Shown here piece after piece: positions 32,559 through 42,403 of a stretch of 64,000 nucleotides of DNA. The stretch is taken from assembly GCA_021401465.1 (NCBI GenBank), contig JADDMT010000013.1:186001-250000 (forward strand), written 5' to 3'. The position numbers and the translations under genes are program-made. This DNA is from Teratosphaeria epicoccoides. Its lineage: Eukaryota > Ascomycota > Dothideomycetes > Mycosphaerellales > Teratosphaeriaceae. Positions within the stretch are counted from its first letter, which is position 1; each line of letters opens with the position of its first letter. Below the pieces are notes generated by a model. It was not told where the DNA came from. It did no database searches and worked only from the letters and a program-made list of their open reading frames with translations.

Positions 32559-33392
32559 TCAAAATCCGGTCTTTCCGAACGGATTGAATGTCGCACGAGT
32601 ATTACCAGCTAAATGTTGTCGCAATGAATCTTTCGCGCTCATTTTAGCAGGCTTTGACGACTTGAAGGGATGTCGACCCTCAAATAACGCCTTACTCTCA
32701 GCCGCCTCAGAAGCAGCTCCCCCAAACGTCACTAGCTTTGCTCTCTGCGCATCCTGCTCAGTCTCCGGCAGTAGCTCCATATCCGTCCCTAATCTCTCCT
32801 TCAGCGCCTCCGTGGCTCCTTCCTCCCGCTTCCTGATCTTACGCTCATGCCTAAACGTCGTCCGCACCCTCTTATTCGCAAGCCACGGATCATGCCAATC
32901 CCGTTTTCTCGATCTATACAGCTCTTCTATCCTCTTTGTGTTCTCCTTCGCCTGAGCCTTCTCATCCGCCTTGCCTTCCAGCTCAGCAAAAGCATCCTGC
33001 CTCATCGACTCCCTCTCCGCAGTTGTCAAGATCGGGATACCATTTTCGCCCTCTTTGAGCTTGTCTTCGCCGTAGTCGCGTGCTTTCCCGCCCTCGTGAA
33101 CTACGTATGCCGTGTTCTTGGGATCTGTCCTGATTTCTATGAATTGTCCGCAAGCCGGATGTCGCATGCGGAAGCTCCAGATGGGCGTGCTGTGGTAGTA
33201 TCCCACTTTTTTCTTTTCCGCATTAAAACGGACACCTTGGCCGATGATTGCGTGAGGTTTGCAGCCGTTGCACCAGACGGCATATGGCATTTCGAAGCGC
33301 ACAGTCTGCTTGTCATCTTTGAGAGTGCCTGGTGGACGCTTGCCGTTCTTGTTGGAGAAGTTGGGCGCGCGGCCCATGTTGAAGCCTTGCAT
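32559..33392 (-). CDS. Splicing factor of the Yju2/Saf4 (CCDC130, Cwf16) family
   Basis: A 277-residue single-exon protein. It begins MQGFNMGR, the usual start of the Saf4/CCDC130 branch, although the next ~20 residues (APNFSNKNGKRPPG) are shorter and different from the usual YxPPD segment. The conserved core follows: TVRFEMPYAVWCNGC (Zn ligands), GQGVRFNAEKKKVGYYHSTPIWSFRMRHPAC, and IEIRTDPKNTAYVV. The two Cys pairs fit a zinc-binding site (WCNGC; the second CX pair is reduced to HPAC). The C-terminal half is a long charged helix, then FGGAASEA, and a basic tail ending FNPFGKTGF. Family members act in the nucleus on the catalytically activated spliceosome. Confidence 0.87.
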   Translation of the reverse strand: MQGFNMGRAPNFSNKNGKRPPGTLKDDKQTVRFEMPYAVWCNGCKPHAIIGQGVRFNAEKKKVGYYHSTPIWSFRMRHPACGQFIEIRTDPKNTAYVVHEGGKARDYGEDKLKEGENGIPILTTAERESMRQDAFAELEGKADEKAQAKENTKRIEELYRSRKRDWHDPWLANKRVRTTFRHERKIRKREEGATEALKERLGTDMELLPETEQDAQRAKLVTFGGAASEAAESKALFEGRHPFKSSKPAKMSAKDSLRQHLAGNTRATFNPFGKTGF

Positions 33393-34161
33393 CTTCGCTT
33401 TCGGGTGTACTGGCAGCTAATGGGGGCCGACGTAGCCAGAGAAAACGTTATCGGTCCATGAGTTTGTCGGACAGCAGGTCTTTAGTTGAGAAGTTCAACA
33501 AAGTGTCGCGAGTCATGCTTTGCGGCTAGTGTTGGCACTTGGGCAACAATCACCTTTCACATCATCATCATCGTCATCGTCAACATCGTCTCCAAAGCAC
33601 GGTCAAGCTTGACACATACAAGTATTATCGGTCATACAAGTAACCTATCCGATTGAACTGACCAGCTAGAAGTGGATGGGTTGGCTCGAATTTTATCGCC
33701 GACAATTGAATGAATGTCAACATCACTCGCTCGCTGTACAAAACGCATTCTGCTAATGGTTTTGACTTCGAGAGCATCGTTAAAATTGATCTAGCCAGCC
33801 ACGCATATAGTCAGGAATCAAAATCCAGCCTCCGACTCCCATCAACCATGTAAGACTACCCCGACACATGACACTTGCCCTGCGCCCTGACGGGCGTAAA
33901 GCGTTGGTACTGCTTCCTCTCATCGCCGCAAAATCGTCTACAGCGCACAGACTTGGTAGGCCATGCAAGGTCCACTCACAAACGGAGTTGGATGATCTGA
34001 AGAGCTCCCCTCCATCTTATGTGGACCCACATCAGATAATCTGACCCAACATCGCCGACTTGATCCATTAATCAGATTGCAGTGAAGGGGCCTAGGGTAT
34101 CCTTTGGTACTGATACGACCGTCCCACGAGCCTTGAATATGTCCGCAGTCATTGGGCTGAG
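33393..34161. other. Intergenic, no gene seen
   Basis: About 770 bp upstream of the splicing-factor gene. It contains a short CAT/CGT microsatellite (33559-33585). No ORF with motifs was seen. Confidence 0.5.
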
Positions 34162-34561
34162 CTACATATGTCCTTCAACAAAAGAACGACACTCAGCACC
34201 CGCCTCTCCAAAGTAAGTGGCGATGCGAGGCACGTCTGCAAAGGTTTGCCGTAGTGTGAATATGCCAACGGATTTGTGGGATGAATGTGTTTGGATCGTT
34301 GGCTCTAGCGGTTTTGGAAGTGCGGGACTCGATGTAGTGCGTGTTGACGCTGTGGTGCGAATGATGGTGCAGTCTTCATCCCCTGTAAACGTGTCAGCTT
34401 TGCAGACTCTATTCACGGAATATGGATGTAGCTGACGCTTCGAGCCTTGTTGTCGAGACGTACGGATATCCTCTACTCATCACGTGGTGCTCCTCGGGCG
34501 ACAAAGAATTGGCAGAGCAGACGTAGTAGGTCTTGTTACTGGACATGACGATACTTGCCAT
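34162..34561 (-). CDS. Possible small two-exon protein, weak
   Basis: The minus strand has ATG at 34561 (MASIVMSSNKTYYVCSANS), and a later open frame (DEDCTIIRTTASTRT...FADVPRIATYFGEAG) ending at 34162. A good 3' splice region (GCTGACACGTTTACAG) precedes the second part, but the best in-phase 5' site is weak (GTAGAG), while the strong GTACGT at ~34468 gives the wrong phase. It could be a small gene, a relic or chance. No family recognised. Confidence 0.3.
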
Positions 34562-36302
34562 CGTACCTAACCGATCGGTTTGTTGCATTCGTGACTGTCG
34601 GATGGAGCGGCTGTGACCTTGAGACAGATTTAGGTGATTGAAGGTGCTGCTGTTGACGATATTCTCGACGTAAGCAAACCAGCACATATAAGTCCCGGTG
34701 ATAGACGAATGAGCGAAGGTCTGAGACCAGGCTCGAATGTTGTGCAGCCACGCTGCGAGACACGGCGTTCCAAGACAAAGCTGGCTCTGTATTGCATCCA
34801 GTCTCAAGCGTCAAAGGCTCCAGTCCCCTGAACATCTGGGAGAAACGCCGTCCGTCCGTCTCACCGCTAGAATGGGACCCACTCTGGCAGAAGTAGTGTG
34901 AAATGCTACTGATCACTTTGTCTGAAAGAAACATGGACAAACCACTGGACCACCGGCTAGCGCGTGGATCGAGAACGAGCTTCCTTCGATACGGGAGAAG
35001 CAAGCGGCTCCGGGGCGGCTGTCTTGTGCTGCCGTTAGTTGTGATCAGACATATCTGATAGAACACATATCGATGGTCGCCAACAAGCACCCGCGTGGCA
35101 TGTTGTTTGAGCGAATGGCCAATGATCCAGTAACGATGCAGACCTCATGCTGGGATCCTGACAAAGCATCGTTGCCTATCCGGAGCCAAGCTCTTCGCGT
35201 TAACTTTTCCAGGTGAATGATTTCAAGAGCTCGTATCAAGAGCTCTTGCTCAAAGCTCTCCGAGACTGACTTTGCGAACCATTTCATGCTCGCTAGCGTG
35301 GGCCATCATTGCCTGAAGAGGCTTTCAACTGTAGTTAACCCCAAGAACCTGCGTGCTCGATATGATCCAGGTGTGTGGATACCTGCACTTCTGCCTTCGC
35401 AGTGTCGTTGCGTAAAGACCAAGCAACAGGAAATTAGAACATCAACTGAGCCACACTTTCGGCAAATGTGCATGGGGTATGTCACCAGTTTTGTCAAAGA
35501 TTCAGCTCCATATCCAACGCAAAGCTGAAGATCGTAAATTAGGAGAAAGGATGCTGTGGAAGAGCGTTATCTGAATTGAATAGCATCGCTGCAAGTTCAA
35601 GCTGCGAAGCGCGCACACGACCATGATATCCAAGATATCGAGGGAACTCCTCATCGTCCTTGACGTCAAGAAGAGCAAAATATGTTGGCCAATAAAAGGG
35701 TCGAAGAGTCACTATACTAGAGGCATCTACTATGCCCGTGCGCAGGTTAGAGGCGAGAACAACAGAAGGTACGTTCATATAGATCATGGTTAGTACGAGG
35801 CTGTTAGAAACGGCTTTTAGCAAGGCACAACACATACGTCGAGCTCGCGACCTTGACCCGTAATCCTACTACTGCTACGTCCTATTCTTCTGTGACTTTT
35901 GATAACAATTTACACGCCTGTTGCATAAATTCTCTAATATGTCGCATTTCTACATTTGCGATTCATTCTTTGAATCAGATTTGTATGTAAATTTTATATG
36001 TAGTAAAGTGCACATAGCATGTCGTAGCAATGCCGACATTGTCTTATTAATTACTTGACATTCATAACAGCTTGATCGCGCGACAATGTCAACAGTAGGG
36101 TACATACATGTAGGTATGCGTGAGGCGTTGCAGGAGAGAGGCCGTGAGGCACATGCTTGCGTCCTGCATAAGTGAGGTTCCTCGCCAAGCTTCATCACAC
36201 AAGTGAGCAAAAAGATACAATGGCGCCACACCTCCAGGACTTTGCACCTTCACAGCAAAAACAGATATTCGCGACTTCATCGCCGTCAAGTTACACAAGG
36301 AT
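34562..36302. other. Gene-poor region
   Basis: About 1.7 kb with overlapping ORFs on both strands (the longest is 184 codons on the minus strand at 34536-35090, Ser/Arg-rich and without motifs). No gene can be supported. An AT-rich block lies at 35880-36070. Confidence 0.5.
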
Positions 36303-36376
36303 TGGTCAGTACGAGGGTCGAACTCGCGACCTTGGCGTTATTAGCACCACGCTCTAACCAACTGAGCTAACCGACC
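36303..36376 (-). tRNA. tRNA-Ile (anticodon AAT)
   Basis: The minus strand folds as a standard cloverleaf of 74 bases including the discriminator A. The acceptor stem pairs GGTCGGT with ACTGACC (one G-U). The D arm is TAGCTCAGTTGGTTAGAGC, matching the A box. The anticodon arm is TGGTG-CTAATAA-CGCCA with anticodon AAT. The T arm is CGAGTTCGACCCTCG, matching the B box. There is no intron. Followed (minus strand) by AT-rich sequence. Confidence 0.96.
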
Positions 36377-37249
36377 GACGCCACGTGGTGCAAGTGCAAA
36401 AATCTATTTATCTAGTGATAGTACCAGCCGGAGATACGCCGAAGCCGCCATGACGATTGTTGATCGCGCAGTTCGTGACAAGGAATATCCTGACACTTGC
36501 GTGTTCTCGTGTAAGAATGCGCTGACGTCCGGCGAGAGCCCGCGATGAAGGCCTCAGGAGAAGCTGCAGGAGGTACCCACAAAGATTGATATCCCAGTGA
36601 CATCGCCTACTATTGCGAGTTTGGTCTGGATCTATTGCTCTCGAAGGCGTCGACTTCTGTCAGGGTCCAAAAGGACTGAAGCCCAGAGGTGAACGCGTCG
36701 CGTTTTCGTCGGAAGTCCCGTTCGAAGCATCGATCAGGTGTGAAAGTTTGGTGGCGGGCAAAGCTGACCATGGTGGGCGGAGCTTCATTCGCAACGTACA
36801 GAGGCTCTGTTCATCGTTTAGATGAGTAAAAGTCCATGCTGTGTTGGTGTTTGTTCGACGAGCGACAAACGACAAGAGCAAGAACCGGACCACGACTTTT
36901 GCTCTGCTCTGCACACTTCCAATGAATTGCTTCGAGTTGACATTGCAGAACGATGCCTCGTGTAATTCATCGAAAGCAAATTCTTTCCATGATGTATAGT
37001 CGGAACGTGGTTTGATATCATGGTTTGTTGCCTGGTCCTTGAACATGAATATCTGGAGGTAGGGTGCAACAGCGCAAGCGGGTGACGTCAAACATCGTCG
37101 TGCTGCTCGGCAATGTCAACATTACCTGCATGTAGCAATGCGTTGAGGTACATGTAATGCCCCTGGTCTCTCCGCCTTCGAATCCAGAGCGTCTCGACTG
37201 CACAAAAACACCTCTTTGCCTTCGTCGGATTGTTCCAGACTGAGGGCAT
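36377..37249. other. Intergenic, no gene seen
   Basis: About 870 bp between the tRNA and the small mitochondrial-type protein gene. The ORFs are short and without motifs. The promoter of the gene at 37250 should be at the right end. Confidence 0.5.
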
Positions 37250-37795
37250 ATGATGTCTTCAGCAGTGCGACGCTTAATCGCAGCCCGTACGGGCGTGGTT
37301 GGCAGGCCGGCCTTTGTAGCTCGTCAACTCAGCAATACACCGAGTCGATGTGCACGAAAGGATACTATGGGCAAGGACGACTTGAAGCCAATGCCCAACG
37401 AGTACAGCAAGTCAGCTTCGGACGACGAGGCAGCTGCAGTCGACAAGACTGCATTCGACCCAAGCCAAACATCGCCAGAGTCGGAAGAGGCAAGCGCGGG
37501 GCAGGAAGGTGCACAGAAAGGGGTTAGTCATATCAACTTCCCTATATCGTATTTCATTGCATGGTGGTACTATGGCAGCCGACTGACAGTTGCATTGCAC
37601 TCGAAGTTCAACAACCCACTCAACGCTAGTCCAGCAAACCACGAGCTCAGTCATACGAACGATGCGACAAAGGGCCAGCCTGAAGGCTCACCGTCAGAGT
37701 CACCGGGTCATCAGGGTGGGAGAGAGAGGACGAGTGGTGGAGGGAGTGGGCCGAAGAGCGGTGGCGGTAAATACGGCGGGGGCACGGCAGGCTAG
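37250..37795 (+). CDS. Small protein with mitochondrial-type presequence, Gly-rich tail
   Basis: The open frame gives 181 residues. The N-terminus (MMSSAVRRLIAARTGVVGR...VARQLSNTPSR) is a typical arginine-rich amphipathic mitochondrial presequence. The middle is acidic (ASDDEAAAVDKTAFDPSQTSPESEE). The C-terminus has NPLNASPANHELS followed by a Ser/Gly-rich tail. A probable intron, 37523-37606 (84 bp; GTTAGT, branch CTGAC, GAAG end), keeps the frame; removing it deletes 28 mostly hydrophobic residues and gives 153. Small mitochondrial proteins with NPL-ASPAN-type segments are known to me in filamentous fungi, but I cannot name a function. Likely soluble matrix protein. Confidence 0.65.
   Translation: MMSSAVRRLIAARTGVVGRPAFVARQLSNTPSRCARKDTMGKDDLKPMPNEYSKSASDDEAAAVDKTAFDPSQTSPESEEASAGQEGAQKGVSHINFPISYFIAWWYYGSRLTVALHSKFNNPLNASPANHELSHTNDATKGQPEGSPSESPGHQGGRERTSGGGSGPKSGGGKYGGGTAG
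37523..37606 (+). other. Possible in-frame intron, 84 bp
   Basis: GTTAGT at the start, GACTGACAG branch region, GAAG end. The length is 28 codons with no stop, so both spliced and retained forms are translatable. RNA data would decide. Confidence 0.5.
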
Positions 37796-39342
37796 TGTCC
37801 TTTTGCAGCAGCTTGTACGATGGGGGGGGGGGGGGGGTACACATCTAGCATGGCATGCGAGCATAGAGCTTTGGTGTCCTGGCAAGAGGTATGCTGCTTT
37901 TGAAGATAGTTCCGGCTCATGCTCATAGGCATGCATGTCGTCATCTGGAACATGGTGTCTGTGACTCGCGAGGAATCTCCCCAACGGTCACGATGACCCT
38001 CCATAATCTCATGGGGGACATGCGCATGGCTTTCAAGGTGTCTGATCCGACGAGCATGGCTTTGTGGAAGTGCTCACTGGTTGTTCGGCATGGCCTCTTT
38101 CGCTCGCTTTATCCTTCAATCGAGGACTCAATGTTTGGCTCATACAAATGTGCTTGCATGCATATGTGCGTGGCCTGGTCTATAGTTGCGTGCCTCCTCC
38201 TGTATTCTATCCTCAGGCTGCTTTGGTATTATGGCGCGGAGCGGCGTCCGAGAGCGATTTCTCTACGTAAAGTTCGTCGACTTCCCTAGTCCAGGGATCA
38301 CGCGGCCGGAATGTAGACAATTATATACCAACTCGTCCCGACCCTACTGCGCACCTCCTCCCTGTTCCTTTCTTCACAAGAATCACTGGAATCCTACTTT
38401 TTTATTGACATAATTGCGCCCACGAGCTCAACGCAAAGCTGCGCGGCCGCAACTTGTGAGCGCCGCTCACACCATGCTGTGACCCACGGGACCGAAAGAG
38501 TGCAATGATGCTTATCATGTACGTCGCCTCTGCACGGCGACGGTCTCTACTTGGAGCATCACGCTGTTGGTGAGGCAATCAGGCACAAAGTGCTCGATCC
38601 AGATGCTGTCCCTATTGTTGCACCAATCACTGACTCTGGCGAGATAGGAGCAATGAGTCAATTTCTCAGCTGGTCCACTCTGGAGAACACGCCAATTCGC
38701 AGCACGTTAGAAGGACCGCATATTCTGCATCCCTGCTAGACGGCCCGAAGGCTGTGAGTGATTGCCGAACCGCATGTCGCTGCATGGGTTCCACGACGGA
38801 TCATCGAAAGCGTTGTGTCTGTTTCACGTTCGCCTACAACGCGTGACGAAGCAACAGACACGCCAAAACAACTGCCATGCACGAAACAACCAGTGCTATG
38901 TCTGTTGTATTACGAGGCCCCGCAACCTTTTCTCTTGGCTATCTTTTAGGCCCTCTTGAAGATGTCGTTAACATATATCCTGTTCAAATCCGAGGGCCGC
39001 ATGAGTTTTTCCGGTACGTCGGTTGGCGGATGGCGCATGGTCGTTCGCGGCTGGACAGGAGTGTACTCTTTCTGTTCGTATTTATGAAATGAGCAGATTG
39101 TGGTCCCCCCAAGCCGGCCGTGTTAGCAAACTCACGCATGCAAGAATCTCAGCAGGGAATATCAGCCCACATGGGCAAAGCGTCACCCGTCTTATGGAAA
39201 TGCGTCTGCTTTTGTTGCTGAGAAGAGAGGTTTGTGCTTCCTCACCTTCGTTTGTATCTCTTCATCATTTGCCACGCCTTATGAGTATTTTTCTTCCTAG
39301 TCTCGTAGGAGCCGGCGCATATCCCATGTTCAGTCTTTGGTA
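37796..39342. other. Intergenic, with a G homopolymer
   Basis: About 1.5 kb without a supportable gene. A run of 16 G occurs at 37822-37837 just after the stop of the preceding gene. The right end should hold the GH13 promoter. Short ORFs show no motifs. Confidence 0.55.
37822..37837 (+). repeat. G16 homopolymer
   Basis: Sixteen consecutive G on the plus strand, in the 3' region of the mitochondrial-type gene. Its length may be uncertain in any assembly. Confidence 0.9.
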
Positions 39343-41178
39343 ATGTTTGTTTCACCACCCTCGCGGGCACTGTCGCTCACCGTTGTGATATTCACTTCCA
39401 TCGCGCAGCAGTCTGGTGGGACCTGGGGCGCGCAGCTGGAGGACTGGCGATCGCGGTCCATTTACCAGATCGTCACCGATAGATTTAACCCTGGACTCAA
39501 TTCAGCTTCCGGCACTTTCATAGAAGGAGGGTCAGGATGTACGCAGGACAACGGCACATATTGCGGCGGAACATGGCGGGGCATAATGGAGAAACTGGAC
39601 TACATTCAAGGCATGAACTTCGATGCGATCTGGATATCGCCCATAGTGGAGAATGTGCCGCAGCATACCGATGACGGTGAAGCATATGCTGGCTATTGGC
39701 CGCAGAACCTGTACGGCATCAACACCAATTTTGGAGACGCCGATGACCTCCGCGCGCTGATTGACGAGATACATGCTCGGGACATGTACTTTATGATGGA
39801 CGTCGTACCAAACCACATGGCATGGAATGGACCTCGCGACGAGATTGACTATTCGATCTTCAATCCTTTCGACGACGAGAGATACTACCATCCATACTGC
39901 CCGATGGACTACTCTGGAGACAACTTCACGGCTCTGGAAAATTGCTGGTTGGGGAGCAAGTACACACCATTGGCCGATCTCAATACAAAGGACGAGACAG
40001 TGCGGGAGATGTTTGGCGATTGGATATCAGAGATGGTTGGGAACTGGAGTGTTGATGGCCTTCGTATCGATGCTGGCGCAAACGTGGAGCCAGACTTCTT
40101 CACTGGATTCGTAAAGAGCGCGGGTGTCTTTGCAACCGCCGAAGTGTATTTGGATAATGATACGATGGCAAGCGCGTGGGAAGAGGCGATTGGCAGTATT
40201 CTGAACTATCCGCTGTTGTGGAGACTCACTGATGCATTTGGGACGAAGAACGACATGGCCGGCCTCGTCGACATGATGGAGTCCGAGAAGCAAAGTATGA
40301 AAGATACGACGGCTTTGGGAACATTCTCCGAGAACCACGACGTGCCTCGATTCGGCAACTATACTCAGGATCTTGGCCGGGCCGCGAACGTCAATGCTTT
40401 TGTCATCATGTCGGACGGCATACCTGTCGTCTACTACGGGCAGGAGCAGCATTTCACAGGCGGAACAAATCCGTATACAGATCGTGAGCCATTATGGTCA
40501 ACGGAAAATGGATTTGACATATTCGCGCCTTTGTATCAGCAAATATCAGCGCTCAACACCCTGCGGCGGCATGTCATTTCGAAGTACGACAGATACGTCA
40601 CCACTCAGACCGACATGATACAGTACGACGACAATCTGCTTGTAATGAAGAAGGGCAGCGATGGCTCAGCCGTGATCACAGTACTTAGCAACTACGGCAG
40701 CGACGAGGCAAGCACTCACGAGGTGGCAATAAACAGCACTGGCTACTCAACCACATCCTTGACCGACATTCTCTCCTGCACCGAGTACGATGTTGATCGC
40801 CGCGGAACTGTCACAGTCACGATCAGCAACGGCTGGCCCATCGTCCTCTTCAAAACCGACGCCCTGGACGAATCGTCACTCTGCGGCACCCCAGGCGACA
40901 AATTCGGCAAGAATGTCCCGACGACCACCACGGCAAGCGTCTACACATCAACCATCGCCGGCACACAAATACAAGTGCCCGTAACGGCCATCATGCCCGT
41001 CCTCACCACCGCAGCGACAGCAACAGACGCCGCGTCCGCAGCCGACGACTTTGCATCATCCGCAGTCCGCTTCGGTCCGCCCATGACAATATCGCCTCGC
41101 GGCGCCATCGTGGCAGCGGCAATCCTTTTCTCCTTAGCTTCTGGACTCCTTCCCGGCACTTTGGGCGTCGGAGTTTAG
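39343..41178 (+). CDS. Secreted, probably GPI-anchored GH13 alpha-amylase-type enzyme
   Basis: A 611-residue single-exon protein from the ATG at 39343 (the open frame begins six bases earlier with a non-ATG codon). It has a signal peptide (about 1-26). The GH13 catalytic set is Asp243 (GLRIDAG, nucleophile), Glu267 (ATAEVYLD, acid/base) and Asp333 (SENHDVPRF). Region I (DVVPNHMAW) and the His of ENHD are intact. In region II the Lys-His pair of classical fungal amylases is replaced by Ala-Asn. The first 30 residues after cleavage (WRSRSIYQIVTDRF) match fungal amylases. The C-terminus has a Thr/Ala linker and ends in a hydrophobic tail, as for GPI anchoring. Such anchored relatives take part in cell-wall alpha-glucan metabolism (AmyD/Agt types), so that role is as likely as starch use. 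Confidence 0.9.
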   Translation: MFVSPPSRALSLTVVIFTSIAQQSGGTWGAQLEDWRSRSIYQIVTDRFNPGLNSASGTFIEGGSGCTQDNGTYCGGTWRGIMEKLDYIQGMNFDAIWISPIVENVPQHTDDGEAYAGYWPQNLYGINTNFGDADDLRALIDEIHARDMYFMMDVVPNHMAWNGPRDEIDYSIFNPFDDERYYHPYCPMDYSGDNFTALENCWLGSKYTPLADLNTKDETVREMFGDWISEMVGNWSVDGLRIDAGANVEPDFFTGFVKSAGVFATAEVYLDNDTMASAWEEAIGSILNYPLLWRLTDAFGTKNDMAGLVDMMESEKQSMKDTTALGTFSENHDVPRFGNYTQDLGRAANVNAFVIMSDGIPVVYYGQEQHFTGGTNPYTDREPLWSTENGFDIFAPLYQQISALNTLRRHVISKYDRYVTTQTDMIQYDDNLLVMKKGSDGSAVITVLSNYGSDEASTHEVAINSTGYSTTSLTDILSCTEYDVDRRGTVTVTISNGWPIVLFKTDALDESSLCGTPGDKFGKNVPTTTTASVYTSTIAGTQIQVPVTAIMPVLTTAATATDAASAADDFASSAVRFGPPMTISPRGAIVAAAILFSLASGLLPGTLGVGV

Positions 41179-41718
41179 ATCTGAGGGAACGGAGAGGACG
41201 TTGGAGCTTTGAGGGTAGTGGGTTGGATCCGCGCAGGGACTTCCATCGCATTGTGCAGATGTATAGGATGAATGTGGAGTGGAGGGGAAAGTCGAAGTGT
41301 CAGGTCTATGCGCAGGAGCTGGAGAGGCGGGCTTTGACGTGATCGTGTCTGAGCTTCGCGCCGGGATCATGCAGGAGGGGTGCAAGGGGCGGCGGGAGCG
41401 GGTGGCTGAGGGATCGATGGAGACCATCAGTCGGTTGGGCGCGAGAAATGGCCGTCATGACAGTAGAACAATCCTATAGTGTATCTTTTCTATTGGATAT
41501 ATTTGTAGCCACATGCAGCACGCCAGTCAGATCATATGCTTGAGCCGTATGCTGCTGTCAATCGACATTCTGTTACTCAACAATGTCATGGAGAGGAGGT
41601 CAAAGAGACATCTCGTCTATTGCATAAGTACCTGGTAGGCGTGGCTACACTCCTCGTACGTCTCGCTGTCCGCACACTCACAGCTGGGGTGCACCTCGTA
41701 CCACGACAACGGCACCCA
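41179..41718. other. Intergenic between GH13 and the BTB fragment
   Basis: About 540 bp. The genes on either side converge, so these are probably 3' regions. Nothing recognisable was seen. Confidence 0.5.
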
Positions 41719-42312
41719 TCAAAGCTTGTCCATCACACCGCTCGTTGCCATTGCCTCTAAGTGCCAGTCATCGGAAGGATTCTGCGTGTCGATGCAAGAG
41801 TTGATTTCCTCAGCAGTCATTTCCCGCACTTCAATCTCGAGAAGACGAGTCAGGGCCTCTACAGCGCACCAATCGGTGTACTCGTTGCACGCACTGCAGC
41901 CGGAGCACCTCGTCTCCCCTCCTTTCTCCGTGTCTAACTGCTTGAATGGAGGAAGACAGAGAGGCGTTCTTGCAGCAAGTGCCGCCCTCATCGCGGCAAC
42001 CTACATGCCTAGGCACTGCGCCAAGTCATGGCGTAGGCCTTTACCTGCGATGTTGTGCCTCATCTACCCCGTGGCTTGTGCCTGAATGGTTTTTGCGCAC
42101 CGGTACTTATGCACCACGGTAGCCAGACTTGCCAGCTGGTTCGTCGACAATGAAGCCGGTCTGTGGCAGAAGTGCGTGAACCCCAACAGAAGCCTCAAGC
42201 CTTCGGGATCGTCGTCTGGCAGAGCAATGCGACCAGGAATTCCATTTGCCTTGTGTTGCGCCGGGGTTGTATCGACGTGCTCAGCTGGACAAGACGGCGT
42301 GTGACTGAGCAT
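41719..42312 (-). pseudogene. BTB/POZ-domain gene fragment
   Basis: The minus strand from 42312 reads MLSHTPSCPAEHVD, then IALPDDDPEGLRLLLGFTHFC and LATVVHKYRCAKTI. This is the second half of a fungal BTB/POZ domain (acidic DDPE, then the L-LA-V--KY-C helix). A second open frame follows on the same strand at 41991-41719 (LPPFKQLDTEKGG..., with a Cys-rich CSGCSACNEYTDW stretch, ending GVMDKL). The two are separated by stops at about 42066 and no in-phase intron joins them cleanly (best is GTAAAG...GTAG, about 44 bp). The first half of the BTB domain is absent, because MET10 ends only about 90 bp upstream. So it is either a fragment or a short gene with an unseen exon. Confidence 0.45.
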
Positions 42313-42403
42313 GAGAATTGTTGCAAGTAATGAAGCAAGAAGGAAGCAGATACAGACTCAGATACTCATCTCGGACCCTTCCAAGCCACCACGAACCACG
42401 TAC

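Noticed and set aside
32847..33461. 204-codon plus-strand ORF
   Set aside because: Antisense to the Yju2/Saf4-type splicing factor, which has clear conserved motifs.
34536..35090. 184-codon minus-strand ORF
   Set aside because: Ser/Arg-rich with no domain-like blocks, no splice context and no conserved motif; most likely chance.
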